The notes under the pieces are model-generated. The model searched no databases and was not told the origin of the DNA. It saw nothing but the letters and a program-made list of their open reading frames with translations. Made by a program: the position numbers and the translations under genes. A DNA stretch of 64,000 nt from Lineus longissimus (taxonomy: Eukaryota > Nemertea > Pilidiophora > Heteronemertea > Lineidae): positions 13,518,001 to 13,582,000 of the forward strand of contig NC_088312.1 of the NCBI RefSeq assembly GCF_910592395.1, in the 5' to 3' direction. Each line of letters opens with the position of its first letter. The stretch's first letter is position 1. This document shows positions 9,290 through 23,260 of this stretch, piece by piece.

Positions 9290-12200
9290 TATCATATAAA
9301 ACTCCGCATTTAAGTTACTACAGGTTGTATCAATATTATCGACAACTTGTCCAGTATAATTCGGGACATTTTTTGATAATTTCCGTCTTGTACATGGCCC
9401 AAAAAGCGCTGCTCTATAGTAAAACACGAGAAATGCCCGAAATTCTTGCCTGCCAGCGAATCCAGTGCAGGTAGTTAACGAGCTGACATTTGCTTCATGC
9501 CACGCCATCCAAATGACCCGGGGCTGTTCTGCAAAATGATCAGGAATGAAGCTAATTTTCTTGGCAATTATAACAAAGCCCAATCTTCGGTTATCATCAA
9601 GTGGGAACAATGGCTGTTTCGATGGAAGTTGTAAAAAATTACCAGCGCCGGATTCGGGGTTGCGTTTACCATGCAGAAAATGAAATCAATGCACGTTTTC
9701 ACATCTTTTTAAAAACCCATTGGGTACAAATACTACATAGAAGTTGTGTTAGCACATTTTCAATGAAAAATCTGAATAAGATGAATGAATGAATACTCCT
9801 CAATGGTAATCAAAGCCCAAAACCTGCTCTCGTCACTTTCACACCCTTCATATAAACTGCAGGGTGCAGCTTCAATGGCGTCCCGGCGAAGGCAACAGCA
9901 TTTGATTGACATGGAAGGGTCATCCAGTACATGTTGAAAGCATCATAGTTCGAGGTTATCCTTGGTTTTGGCACCCAGTGGTCAAATATAGCTATTTGTC
10001 GAGGGAAACATGGATGTTTCTGGCCAAATAATGGCACTTTCTCCAGAGACCGGAGGCCGAGGGCCGTCACTACATTTCGAGGGAAAGAAAATTCATATTG
10101 CCCGAGAAAACTGGCTTTATTTTCTTCATTACGTACTGCACGCAAGTTTCTCATACGCCACTTAGGTAAATATACGACTAGCGAAAGTTCAGTTAGCCTT
10201 TTCGATCAAACAATGTTCAAATCCATGAGCGGTTCATAAAAAATGATGTCGCCCATGCACATGATTTTACCGGGCGACAGTGGCTTTTTTATGAACCCAG
10301 GGTCCAAGGATGTGCGCAATGGTCATGTAATATAAACGGATCGAGGGAAAAAAACGAGTGTTTTTAAAAACCGAATATTCGATGCATCAACTTAATTGCG
10401 ACTTAAAGTAGACAATCATCTCCCAACTACACAGTAATAAGATATGAGTTGATCTAAATGATATTTTTCATGTCATCAAGTTTTTTTATGTCATGCTGGT
10501 TTATACCTAGTACATGTACATGTATTTTATACATTCATTAAATCATGATAGCAGTGCTATTGCATCTTACTCAGTGGGTGTCTTGTTTGCTAAATTTATG
10601 TCTGCAAAGTTCCAGGTACACGTAGAGAACCGTTTACAACCGTCTTGGAATGAAACCGGTACACTACCAAAAAAAACTCGACAACAATCCATCAATCTTT
10701 TCTTTTGGTGGAAAAACTGCCCTTTCCCCTTCGTTGATCGACTTCATTTCCGTCACGACTATGAAATTCTTTTATACATTTATCATTACACTAGTGTCAG
10801 CGAGCTTTGCGAATCGGGTAATATATAATATCATATTGACCCTCACTGAGCCCGAGGTGTTGGTTAATATTTAAATTCACCCTTGCTGAACATTCATAAA
10901 GTCAGCGTGGAGTGGACTTGTGTTAATAGCTTATCGAGACAGGTTCTACCTGGGGCGGTTTTTAGCTATCCGGGTAAAGGCAAGTGGAGAAGTGATATGT
11001 AGATTCGGTACAGGGGCTCCTCGCTAAAGGGGAAAGCGTTATAAGATCAGTTTGATATATGGTTATCCAATGAAGGTTCTTTGATAAAGAGTAAGATGAA
11101 GACTAGATCTTCAATACTCCTCGTTACAGTGTTCTCAGTGCGCATTTGAACTTAACGGAGCGGGTCAGGTCGTATGGCTGATTCTGCGTCAGGTTCTCTT
11201 TCCACAAGTTTCGTGCTCCTGAATAGTCATTGTGTAAAACATTTGTTACATGTAGACACTATATTGTTTATTTCTCCCATGACAAGGCAGGGTAACTTAT
11301 TTCTGGTCAACAAATGTGCAATTTTGCTGCGATAGAAGCAAATCTTAGATTAAAATTTAATGACGCAATTAAAACCCGTATAACATCGTCAGCATGATTA
11401 AAATGCAGCCCCACAATCTACCGATCCGGCCGTGATTTGTTGGCGCTACATTTTGGAAAATTGTTTAAACTTTCTTAAACGTTTCTATGGCTGCCTGCTG
11501 GGATTTCTTCATATTTTTGGCAACTGCGTTTGCAATTGATATCCAATGTTTCCCAATTGGAATCTGATGTAATATTCTGTATCATATGTCAGCAGATTCT
11601 GGTCAGGTCCTGTCTCTGGTTATGGAATTCACACCGCATTGGCGGGTACCATTTTCTTGTAGGTCCCGATTTTAGTTCAGAGACTCAAGAATTCCGTGTT
11701 CAGTTTAGTTCTAGCACATGTTTAACTAATTATCCGCACAGAACATCCAAAATCTGTCTTCGGTTGTGACTCCATTCGGTCCAATCAAACACACCAGCGC
11801 AGCACGTGCAACTCGATCGCATCGCCTACATCAAAAAGTCGAGATTGCTGGCGCGAGAACGAGGCCCTGTGTATAATACCTGCACCACCCCAGTCGAGGT
11901 GTGTTCGTATGACATCTCTTAGAAATGAAGCATATGATGACATTTTGTCATTCGTAAGGTTTTATATGCCAGAGTTGCCGCTGACACAGATTGCTGACCC
12001 AAGTCAGTCTCAAGGGCGTTATACCTTGACTAATTGTACCATATGGACAAGAATAATGTCAAAATTAGTTAGAGTGTAGTTTCATATCAATAAAAGTAAA
12101 GGCTATCGTCCAACTTGACACTATATAATCGCGGTCTATCCTAAAACTTTTCAATTAGAACACAGATGAACTGCTAGCGCAACAACCTGAGCATTTCCTA

Positions 12201-12777
12201 CTGACACCCTTTTATACACCCGGTGGAGTAAGGTAAGAAAGGCAAATAGACACGCTTGGCGCCGCTATACACCACCGCAGCTCCTGTCTGTGTGTCGATT
12301 TAATCATATCATCCTATAGCATTTTAATGGCAGCAGTGCTGCGGTGGGTGATTTGCTTAACCAATAATTTCCCATTGCAATCCTCACCGCATCGCCGAAT
12401 TACGTCACTCCGATCGGCGATTTCTCTAGACGTCGGTGCCGTGATGAATTATCAAAGACGACTGTATAAATCAGGATGATATAACTTGTAAACCCAATTT
12501 CTGGTGACAAAGTCCATGGGACTATTTTAACTGAATATCAGGAGACCCGCGTCTATGTAGCAACATAAGAGAGCTTTGGCTAGACACTAGTCATACGCCT
12601 GAGAGCCTTTACAACTGAATGGATTCGGCGAACATCCGAGGCTATTCAGTCATGCAAAAACCGTTGCAAGTAATAATCATCATGATCAACAGTATCCCGC
12701 ATTAGATCCCATATGGATGGTGGACAGATGCTCGAGACTAGTTTGATTGATATCATTGACCTTTGCATATAAACATA
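9290..12777. other. Non-coding stretch with one hairpin
   Basis: Open frames at 9227-9610 (-), 9810-10154 (-) and 10514-10828 (+) have no recognisable domain. The 114-codon frame at 9810-10154 has an ATG and is intact, but frames of this length are expected by chance in this much sequence. A hairpin at 10231-10297 is listed separately. Nothing else was seen. Confidence 0.45.
10231..10297. repeat. 67-bp hairpin
   Basis: GGTTCATAAAAAATGATGTC GCCC at the left is mirrored by GGGCGACAGTGGCTTTTTTA TGAACC at the right, with a short loop. The 13-base outer stem is GGTTCATAAAAAA and the inner stem is GTCGCCC. It may be a very small MITE remnant. Confidence 0.65.
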
Positions 12778-13046
12778 ATAGATGGTCTGCGAAAATAAAT
12801 TTCGGCCATTTTGAAAAGCTTTTTTTAACAGGCATCGTATGTTAAACATGGCATAAAAGTAACAATAGACAAGCTTATTCGAGCAATTTACTTGAAGTTG
12901 TCCATGTCTTCCAATGTTCATTATACTTTGATTGTTTTTGGCGATGATTTGATTTAAAAATGACTTTTGTGCCATGGTAAACTTACGCTGCCTGTGAAAA
13001 GAGCTTTTCAAAATTGCAAAAATTTATTTTCGCAAACCGTCTATAG
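12778..13046. repeat. Inverted repeat, arms about 75 bp, loop about 117 bp
   Basis: The left arm (12778-12852) and the reverse complement of the right arm (12970-13046) share GCGAAAATAAATTT, ATTTTGAAAAGCT and ACAGGCA.CGTA.GTT. Both arms give similar short peptides when read inward from the loop (AFQNxxNLFSQT), which follows from the DNA similarity. Resemblance may continue weakly outward to about 12650 and 13190. The likely origin is a fold-back transposon or an inverted local duplication. Confidence 0.7.
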
Positions 13047-13811
13047 TGGTAAAATGTTTGCGGAGTGTCATCAAAATACATGTGGTGCCGTAACTTATTT
13101 TGCTGACAAGGATTTCTTTATGGGATTCTTCTGTTCATGTGGTTTTAACGTTGGATCAATGACGAAGTGTTTCATGCAAGGATATGTTCATTGAAAAGCG
13201 CTTCATCAGAACCCGAACACGAAATATTGATCTGTACCTGTAAGCTGCAGACGGTGAGCAAAATAATCATTTTATGAAATTTGTCATCATTTTTGTCTTA
13301 CTTCATGCCAATTGTACTCCAGCCTATTCTCAATTTAAGAAGATAAATATAATGAAAGTAGATATAAATAGCAATTCCGGTACATTTTTGAAACACCCTG
13401 TATGTTCTCAATTTTAAATCTCACAAAGGGAATTCGGCTGAACATTTTTGGAACACTCTATCAATGTATACTTAGTCTTCGCTACAAGCTATGCTGTTGC
13501 AGATATCTGTTATGAGAAGAAAAGCATCAAAGCAGAAGAGGAAATTGGTTTTAGCTAGCAAACCCTATCGAGTGAGGGAATTTATTGGGAATGACGGCCA
13601 CTGATCATTCAATATGCTGTACGTGACCATTATTGTTCGAGTTTGTCCAAACTATATCAAATTTTGAGACACCTTTTCTGTTTTTCAAGATTATGAAAAA
13701 TGACATTGTGTCAAAATGAAACCAGTCTGAAAGAGATGTTATGCAACTTCTGCTACATGGGCGCTGCTGCATTCACTCCGGGTTTTGATAGGCAGAAACT
13801 CCGGTTGATGA
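13047..13811. other. Non-coding with a two-copy 60-bp repeat
   Basis: ACATTTTTGAAACACCCTGT at about 13382-13401 and ACATTTTTGGAACACTCTAT at about 13442-13461 are diverged copies with a 60-base period. Sequence of this GAAACACCCTGTAT type is common at mariner-related ends in animals, but no element borders could be fixed here. Confidence 0.5.
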
Positions 13812-13988
13812 GTTCAAAACACGCGCAAGTTGGTTACGACGATGCTAAAGCGTCGCGCTATTGAAAAATCTAAGACACCTGCAATTTCTGTACGATTGTC
13901 GGCAGATGTCTGTGGCGCGACCAACTCGATCTACAAGAACACTGAGCGACGTATTAACACTGCTTTTCACAGGCTATTCATGAACTGA
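13812..13988 (+). pseudogene. Possible decayed transposase fragment (FLYWCH/MULE-like), uncertain
   Basis: A 58-codon frame without ATG reads TRKLVTTMLKRRAIEKSKTP, then AISVRLSAD, then NSIYKNTERRI, and stops at TGA. The arrangement of a basic M..RA helix, TP..I and a later RRI segment recalls the stretch that follows FLYWCH zinc fingers in MULE-derived animal proteins. Just upstream (about 13755-13800) W and then C-C-I-H can be read in two different frames, as a frameshifted remnant of such a finger might look. This identification rests on pattern memory only. It could equally be chance. Confidence 0.25.
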
Positions 13989-16900
13989 ACGGAACACTGC
14001 CAGACCTGGAGACGACAAGCCGCTTCCCCAACACAATGTTGACCATCCAATTCTTTGACATCGCACGAACCCGTATGCGCCGTGGGGTTTGTATCACTAA
14101 TATTCCATAATGTAAGCCATGATATTCTGTCTGAGTGAAGTTTACACAAAACTATATACGAATCAGTGGGGTTCAGCACACAAGAATAGTCCCCAATGGA
14201 GTTAAAGATGCAATAATTTATCCTATTCACCACTAGGTAGCTCGACTGAACAATATGTAAGTCAAATTTTCATCGACATATCTCCGTTGTTATTCATTGA
14301 ATCAAAATGAACTTCCCAATACGGGTTATAAGTGATAAGGGAGCCCAGGTGTCTAACACATGTATGAAGAAGAAAAGGCTTGAAACAGAAAAAGAACAAG
14401 AAAAAGACGGCCGATTTGTTGTGGTGTTCCACAGCACCAATCTCACCAGCAATAATCCTCACAGACAATATTAGGAAACAGATTCCTGAAATCCACCACC
14501 GGCAAAGTGTTTGTGACACTTCATGTTTCAGATATTCTCATATGGGCCATTAGTAACATCGATACGATGATTAACTGACCTTGGCTCTCTGATAACAACT
14601 GACAGTGATCACGTTCGACTGATTGTGTTATGAATGACTGGCGCTAGACGTACAGATCCGGCAATGGGTAATACGTGCATCAACTTGAAGCAGCTTTGAC
14701 AGGACACTAACTAGACTCCGGTGATAGATGGGGTGGTCAATCCGGATGGAATTATGCCCATAAGACCTTATGAATGAACGGATATCTAGCATCGGGCTCT
14801 GGTTGTCGTCTGCCATAGAATAATATTTCTATAAACACAATTTTTTGACCGACAAAGCTGAACAAGTACGATCTTCGCACACTACATTCAGAGTTTGTCC
14901 TTGAGTGTCGTTATCAACATGATCCATGGCGACAAAAATCACTCAGGCCTCTTGACAACGTTTCATCCATCTTGCAGTTTTTAAGGAGCATGCATGGCGT
15001 TTTCCTATAGGATGTAAGATTTATCTATCATGCGGTTTGATGCAAATTTGAAGTACTTGTAGCTTGTTTTTTAATGGTAGGTGAACATTCTGGTGAACGA
15101 ACTCCTGGGCTATGCGTGTTCGCGATTCGCGCTGTTTTTGTCCAGACCTAATTTGTCCCGAAAGCCCCTCCTCCGCCCCCACCCCCTTTCTTTTTCACAA
15201 TATCAAAACTAAAACTCAACTGCATACAGCGTACATGCCTTCAAAACAAAAAAGGTGCTGGGTCCCGAGTTCTAAGTCTCCCAAAACCAAAATTGTTCTG
15301 TGTGTCCTGGCTTCTAGGCGTCCAGGTCGGATTGGATGTGTCCTAGTTGCGTGTGAAGCTTGGGTGACTCCTGATATAATTTTAAAAACTACTTACGGAA
15401 AGTCTAGTTCTTACCCTAAACCCAACCCTGCCCGTCATTTTCGACATTTTCCTTCACATCGAACCCAAGACCGCAACCAGGATCTCCTTTGATTTGGCAC
15501 AGATAGAACTAGGGTAACGTCGAAACCGTGACGCATAGAAATTACCCCGATGCATGGTTTCCTAGCGAAGACTGTTCTGCCCCTGTCTAATCATTCTAGC
15601 TATAAATATCGGGGGGGGGGGGAGGCAAGTTCATTGGCAAGCAGTTATGTATGTGGTAAACCTGGCGCATTGTTTCAGATATCTTGTCTTATGTCTGTAC
15701 ACTTTTCACTTTCGATTTTGCCGCAGAGCAATAATAGAACGGTAGGTTTATTTCCCTAGCCGGCCTATCTCATCAACTCCACGGATGGTTAGTGGCATGA
15801 AACATGCGAGCGGCCTATCTGTCATTGACGGCCCGTGCACCTAAGGGAGTCCATTTTTATCGGACATCAATACTTGTCGGAATTTAAAAGACCTCATCAG
15901 TCGAGGGTACCTTGGGCGTTAGACAAGATATATTTGACAAAGTAGATCACACATTGCTCTAAGGTTTGAACAAGAGGTATTTTGCGAATAAAATTTACTA
16001 AGAAGTGGATGTACAGATAATGTATTTACTTTGGGGTGATAAGGCTTTTTCTAAAGACGTAGTTTTTGTTATCAGATCATTTGGTTGTTCCTAGCTGAAG
16101 GAATTGATACCAAACTGGAGGATTCCCATATTTCACCAACACCGCGAGGGTTGAGCTAAAGTTTCGGCCAAAACCGAAGTAACAGACGTGGTTTTGGACG
16201 AAATGAAAGCTAATAATCGGTGTTTGTTGTAGAGGCAACTTATACCGACTGTGATCGAGGTGGTAACACTTTCTATCCTAAAACACATCAATCTATATGT
16301 TAGGCATTATCCATCCTAAATCTGTTTTTGGCACATTTTTATATCTGCACAAGAGGTTTTGATTGTCTCGCCAAAACCGCTGTAATAAAAATATGGCTTA
16401 GACATAATCCATTATAAACACAAAACACTATGTAACCAAGGTGTTTTAGATTTACTCGACCACCAGAGGCGATGCAGGGTCTTTTAACGCTATCAAGACG
16501 AAGAAGAAAAAACAGTCCTTTTGGGTAGGGATTTTTACATCTTTGATTCATGTTGCTTTGTTTAACCCATACGACATGCGTTCAATGTCTTAGAGATACA
16601 TATATATTTAAGGGGACAACGAATGACAAAAGTGTTAGAAAATATGGATTGGTACTATCTATGTATGTCACAGTAACGGTTATTTTGAACTCAATGGTTA
16701 TTGACATATTTTATATCAATGCAGGGCGTTAAAAAGTACTTTTACTTTTTAAAATCAACTTTTTTATCAATTATTGTATGGAGAAACAACTTCAGATATG
16801 GAAAGAAGAGGCTATGAAAATTTCTTTGGGATATAATGTGTATTGTTGTGATGAGTGTTGTTACGCAATGGACCTCTGAAAAGATAGGCAATTTCTGAAA

Positions 16901-17487
16901 CAACAGATTTTCAACTCACTGTTTAAAATCGATAGCTTTCAACCTCCGATCGCAATGCAACGTCGCATTCTGGACAAGACGGCATGAAATGTTGAGTTTA
17001 GCTCCTCCCCGAAGTTGGCGCTGTTCCGTATCTCCTCAAACACATCCGTTATTTTTCGTTGTTGTCTTGAAATGCGATTCTGTACTCCATATTCTCTAGA
17101 AAATGCTGTGTTTGAATTAGACTCCGGTTATTTGAATAAAAATGTAATCACTACAAGAATTCGTTGCTCAGCAGAATATGGCCTCTTGTCACCTTGAATG
17201 GCATAGAGATTATGTCCTTTGCCGTGTTGCAAGGCTTGCATTAATGGGTGACCTAATATGCAATATCTACCCTTCATATTTCATAGCACTGTCCATTTGT
17301 TGCTTACTGACAATCCTGCCCTGGTTGAATAAAATGACATGTAAATTTGATGGTTTATTATGTAATAACTGTTGGACCGTTTCATGCAGGTGTTTTTCCA
17401 ACGAAATTCCCAAAGCCTCTATTTCCATATTGAAAGGTGTGTTCCCAACTTACTAAGATTTTAAAAAGTAAAGGTGTTTTTTAACAC
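13989..17487. other. Non-coding; contains a copy of the 4.3-kb element family and a G12 tract
   Basis: About 16095-16205 matches the interior of the 4285-4415 element (GAGCTAAAGTTTCGGCCAAA then ACCGAAG). A G12 run lies at 15611-15622. A 126-codon open frame at 15112-15492 covers C/T-rich sequence and shows no domain. No gene was recognised. Confidence 0.5.
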
Positions 17488-17697
17488 CCTGTACCATGGT
17501 AACTATAAATTCAATGCCCGGACAAAACTTGAGAATACCATGGTAACCAAAACTATTCATACCATGGCAACTGGCCATACTGTCCATGCACCATGGTTAC
17601 TGCATGGCAATTCAAGCATTAAAGTTACTCGTGATCACACCTGGCTTCCCGCTGCTTGTTCCTCTCGTGTGGCGTTTCTGGTTGCCATGGATACCAT
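17488..17697. promoter_or_regulatory. Cluster of CCATGG palindromes resembling RFX X-boxes
   Basis: Five sites lie within about 210 bases: GTACCATGGTAAC (about 17491), ATACCATGGTAACC (17535), ATACCATGGCAAC (17559), GCACCATGGTTAC (17588) and GTTGCCATGGATACC (17681). A GCATGGCAA half-like site is at 17602. The RFX transcription factor consensus is two half-sites of the form GTTNCC..GGNAAC, which these approximate. Whether they are bound is unknown, and they may instead be a local repeat. Confidence 0.45.
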
Positions 17698-20600
17698 ATC
17701 AAAACCCACAGAGGGCTTACTTTCTCACATTAATACTTATGTCTCAATCAATCAAAGTGTCTGCTCGCGTGTACCCCTCAAAATCATTCTATATTGCTGA
17801 GATCCGACTGGGCGCATTTCTGCAAGTTTTTGGAATCGATCATCGACCAGTCTCAATTGGTCGAACAAGGTCGTAACTAAGAAATTTTAAAAGAATCTTA
17901 TCGTGATTATTTTGGACCAGGGTGTACGCATTTTAAAGGTATCAATGTATCATTGGAAAGCCTGGGTCTTAATTACCGTCAAAATCCAAAATGATGTTCG
18001 ACTAATTTGCCTATCATGAGGGGTAACTTGCGTGAATATTTCCGTTACGCTTTCCTTGCCATCATAGATGGACCTTAAGCTGTACGGTTGGCGACAAAAA
18101 GTTTCAGGGGGTTATCCCTGATAAATCTTCGAGATTTTGGAGTTAAATTTTGTCTAATTTGCATAAATTACCAAAACTATGCTAATTGGACTAAATGTCA
18201 TCATATTGTTTGGAATTGCAGATCTAGGCGAATCTAGCCGTATAAGGAAACACAAAAAAGCACTAAAGATAAAAAGGCGATAAAGTCTATAGGCAAATCA
18301 CACTTTTGATGATGACACGCAGCATATGTTGAATTCATTCTCGGAGATAAACATCATTGACCTTCGCTTTCTAACGTAATATTTTCAGAGATGATGCCAA
18401 TCGGTAGTGCGTACATAAATGCCCCTATCTCCATAGCGAGTTTAAGTGAAATTTTGTTCAACTTGCAATAAAAAATGACATACAGTTTCCAGGGCTTAGG
18501 TACCGAGTACGTTAACTTATTAGTCCTGTTAGCCCTATCAAAACGCGGTTTGTCCGGTTGATGGGCCACCGTCAGGCCCAAGTATGGACACTTCTGGTAA
18601 CAAACCTTGATTGAGGCAAACACACAAAGTGCGAATGGATCCTATGTCAACTTAGAAGTGATCCATCAAAATATAGGGCTTAAACTTGTCTTTTTAAAGA
18701 TGGGACTTGTTTATCTTTGTAACCATTTTATAAGGAGTCTAAAACAACTGTCAGTGTGCAAAAACTTTATCTGGCGAAACTCCACGCATCAGTGGTTTGC
18801 TCACGAAATTAATTTGCAAAACATGGGTTTGATGAAAGACAAATTACAATAAATGCGTGATTACCCTAATCGTGAAATGTAAAATATGTAAATAGAGAAC
18901 ACTAAAACATAGTTGAGAGCATTTTTTGCTTTTTTCTTCCAAAAAAATGTAAGATGCAAATGTTGTGGAGTCATCCCCTGAGGAAAATTGCAAATACTAT
19001 ATATCCACAGTGCTTGATTATTTTTGCAATAAGATATTTGGAGAGGACAGTCATATGGGATATAGCTTGTGAAGATATTTACATGGGATGAGAATGTTGT
19101 CATTTATCTTGCGATTTCGAAATCTCAAAGCACACAATGATGCATTTAATTGTGCACTCCCGATATCATCTTGGAAAAATGATGTTGGAGCACCGTGAAA
19201 TTTACAATTTTCCTCCGATTACAAAGCCAAATTTATACAAAGATAGATGTCACAATATCCCAATCCTTCAGCTATAGCTTGACCGCAGTGGACCAGTATT
19301 GGTCCCGTGCCAATAATCTTAGGTACTTATAAAGATGTGACCGTCATCATAGACACCACCATTAACGTAGGTGATAATGCCTTTGACTTGAGACATTACT
19401 ATCCTCGTATGGTTTAAGTAGTATTGACATTCAGTTGTCTGGATGGCCTAGATATCTGCCTGCTCTTCGCTAAGGTTTAATCTGATGACTTGCCCTTCTT
19501 TTCACTTAGGCGGGAAAGTCAGGCTTTGGGGCCAATGCAGAAAGACAAAATTCTATCTTTGCTGTGCACCTTAATGCATAGGGTGTCAAAATGTATGTAA
19601 TCATGATGAGCGATTCGCTTCTTGATTTCCCCATGGACCACTCTGCCAGGTTAAAAGCCTTGTTGTCATTAGCGAGCTTTCACTGGCCATCCATTTGCGC
19701 TAAAGACATCAGTGACAGTAATCCATCTCACCTGATGATGGCTACCTTCGATCTAAATATACGGGCAACAAATCAGCGCGATTTGTACACCTAGCTTTTG
19801 TAAGCGAATAAAAAGATGGATCAGGGCTGATCACGATAAATGTTTTCACGCATAGTGGTGCTATGTAATTGACAAATGGGTTACAGTCATCTTGTCCAGA
19901 GAGAAAATGGATCATGCGAGAGAGTAAAATATTTCCTTGAAAATGAATTTTCTTAATGAGAGTTTCGTCCTAACATAAAGTATTATCTTCCTTATAAGTC
20001 ACCGAATCATGATCTGAAACCGTCTTGCGAGAATACCAGCATTTCTAACCAGTTAATGTATGAACAGTGGTATTGCTCAATTACTGTGTTCACTCCTAGA
20101 AATATAGGTTTCTGAGTTCTCGAAAAACGTTTCAGAATAATTTTCTGCCAACTCAATTATGCAAGCCGTAGAGCGAAGTGAAAAACCATTAGAAGTTTTT
20201 CAAAATCTCGAAAACAAATAAGAGTTGTTTTATTGTACGGATAAACCTCTACGGGGTGCGTATTTTTGTTGGCTGAAGAAACAAAACTTAGAAACATTTT
20301 TCTTGAGAGTGCACATGTACATGCCACATGCGTAAATTTTATCAAATTTTCAAAATTTTAGAGCCTGATATGGTTTTTCATGCCATTCTTTGTATAAGAG
20401 ACATTTAATACTTTTGAAAAGAAAAAGTTTTTCTATCTATGATAAAGCATTTGAAAAAAGAAATTAACAAATTTTCAGAAGGATCTAAACAACTTTAACT
20501 TTTTTTTTCTTTTTCATTTTACCGAAAAAACTTTAGGGGCCGCTGTGTTGGCCGAAAAACATTCGTTTGCTTTATTCAAAAGCTTTATCATTCTATAACA

Positions 20601-22606
20601 TTCCTAATGAGTGTGCACATGGATATAATTCTAGGCTTGATGAAACCATATGTGGGGCTCTCGTTACAAATACGTTTCCTTTACCTTTATATCCGCCCAT
20701 ACCCACATTCCTGCTCTAAATGTGACAGCTGAATAAGGCATCAAATACGATGGAACTCAAAGCTCGTAAAATATTCATAAATGCTGTGAAAGGCAGACTT
20801 CATCTTGGCGAAGGGCCGCATTGGGAGCTGGCCGAGTTGTCTGTTCCAGTCTTGCCACTTATTCTATTACACCCAAGAGGATTGTTTTATGGTGTGCCGG
20901 AGAAGGTGAAAATTAATTAAATATCGAGATCCAGTTCTATCTTCTCGTTTTGACGTAGTCTCAAAGGAAATTTAGATTTTCCGAAGGTCACTTGAATTAG
21001 GATGCTGCGCTAGGAAATCATAGAGATGCCATTGTCTGGCTGAGGCGAGAAAGACTCACCCGCAATATTGGGTGGATCAAACTGATATCTGTTGCGCATA
21101 TTAAAACATTGTTTGTTGACGTAGTGATTCGGCTGCGCCTGATTTACGTTTTACGAAGACGACGTATTTGTATTCGTGCATTGTAATTTGTTCGATCGAT
21201 TACAAAAAAGAATCGTAATTCATTACGTCTTCAGCCCCCTTAGAACCAAATTCGAACAATTCAGGTCCACCCAAGATTGAGCCTATTGTTACGTGAGCCT
21301 AATCCCTGAACAGATAGTCAACCATCACAATGGGGTATCAGCTCTCGGACAATGGGCGGGTTAGATCAAACGATGAACAGCGCGCGATATGACAAACACT
21401 GGTCAAACTAAATAGTTATAAACTCGGGTTTTTTCACTAATTTTTATATTTAAGAAAGGCTATTTGTGAGAAAATTACATTTGTATGCGAACTGTCTAGT
21501 GTCCAAAAGCATCACAGCAAATTGTTGTACCCTTTTTTTTCTTTCGTGACTGGACGATCACACAACCGATTTGCTTATCTGAAGATTATAATTATAAGAT
21601 AGAATATTGATAGTTCGTACCGCTCCAAAAGGCATTTTAGGGCTGTACAAAAGGTTTTATCTTCAAGGGACTGTAAATGTAATGTTCGTAATCGTAGTTC
21701 GTGAGCGATGCGGAAGCTGACTAAAAATAAGCGTTTTCAAGGTGAAATTGAATGACAACATACCAACACATCTTGCATCGTTGGAATCATAACGGCGCAT
21801 ATTCCCTCGAATGTCGTTAGCGCATTGCACTTTGACCACCATGTCCCGTATGTTTCTCCTGTTTTAGTCGTGTTTGCAATCACCGTCGATATCTCTCGAA
21901 AATCAGAAGGGGTGGCTAATCGTCTCAGGCACCTTCTTCTTTTACTTTCTAAAAAACACGGCGTGCGTTTACGAGAAAATCATCATGTTTTTTTAAATAA
22001 TATAGATCTTTAAAAACATATCTATATTATTTGATGGGCTTAACAATTCAACACAACGCCTCGCATTTTGGAATCGTATTATCTCTTTCCCCTTCCCCGA
22101 ATAATGTTATCAGATAACGCCAACTGGCATTCCCATGACCATATATAGCTCCTGCAAATATAGGACAAGATGTAGCCAGTACAAGAGAACAACTTGCGTG
22201 ATAAATCAATGGTCATTTAACCGCATTACTGCCCGACGGTTATCAAGTTACAATCTGAGGTATGCACATTTACAGTGAACATTCGCATGCAGGGACAACA
22301 CGTGTTCGCTGCACCCGAAACTAGTAAATTGATACCGTCTGTTGGACTTGGTGTAAACCCAACCTCATAGGCCTGTCAGTGGTCCGACGTTTAGGTCCTT
22401 CTAAAGTCTCATTGGAGTAATCGATGCTTGTTTTTGTATTTTCACCCAAAGCAACAAATTTGATAAACGCCGATTTCCCAGCGTAACTTGAAAATTACTC
22501 ATCGGCTTACACTACCTTTTAATAGTATCTTGTCATGATCCCAGCTACACATAGTTTGGAAATTAGGGTTGATTGATATAATTATGTATTCGCTACAATA
22601 GGATTA
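17698..22606. other. Non-coding, one short AT hairpin
   Basis: No gene, splice-supported frame or transposon ends were recognised. A perfect 13-base-arm hairpin, AAATAATATAGAT .. ATCTATATTATTT, lies at 21995-22032. The 17940-18500 stretch has loosely similar AAATTTTGT(C/T)(T/C)AA(T/C)TTGCA(T/A) words that may be old repeat copies. Confidence 0.45.
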
Positions 22607-22879
22607 TGGTAGTTTAGTATTAGTGATGCACAGTATTATAAAAGGCCTTGCAGCAGTCCGGCGATGCCAACCGTCAATGTGGCTAAGCGAAAGATTTTTA
22701 AATTACATACCAAAAGTATGGTCCTTTTACTGTATTTGGAGCAATACATTATTTTGAACTACAATCGCGTGGTACTTATACTGTCTCTTACCAGAACTAC
22801 GTTTTCTCCAATTATAATAAATTCTGAGTTTTAGATAGAGATTTTTGTGGTTTTGACAATGATGTCTACATACGAATAT

Positions 22880-23260
22880 GCAGGTCGTTCTCGTGAATAC
22901 CGGTATCGGGTGCCATTTTGAAGAGACCTCTTGGGGTGCCATATATTGCATGTATTATAATTGGCTATATATACTCCACAAACAGTGTTATTTAAATGTT
23001 GTTGTATGCACAGGTCATCGCAGTCATTGGCTAAAGATCTGTAAGCCACACCAGCGGGTATTTCTAATATTTTGTTAGTCAATGTTCCAGGGCGGTATGG
23101 GAAGCGGCGCTTTGCTGATTATTCATGACAAGTCACAATAAAGGCGGGACCGGGGCCTACTTAGTCCTACTGGTACCCTTTTGTGGACCTCCGAAATGTA
23201 TGGTCCTACTTTTATAGCACAGAAAGGATAGGCTACCGGTATTCACGTGGACATCCCGTA
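22880..23260 (+). mobile_element. MITE copy 1, about 375 bp, TIR ending GTGAATACCGGTA
   Basis: The left end GCAGGTCGTTCTCGTGAATA CCGGTA is mirrored by the right end TACCGGTATTCACGTGGACA TCCCGTAT, giving imperfect terminal inverted repeats of about 26-28 bases. Independent support comes from the inverted copy at 30929-31310, which shares ends and interior but not flanks. No coding sequence was found; superfamily unknown. Confidence 0.85.

Noticed and set aside
9810-10154. Intact 114-codon minus-strand frame as a gene
   Set aside because: No domain, no neighbouring exon with splice sites, and several frames of this size are expected by chance. A nearby frame on the same strand runs into a MITE.
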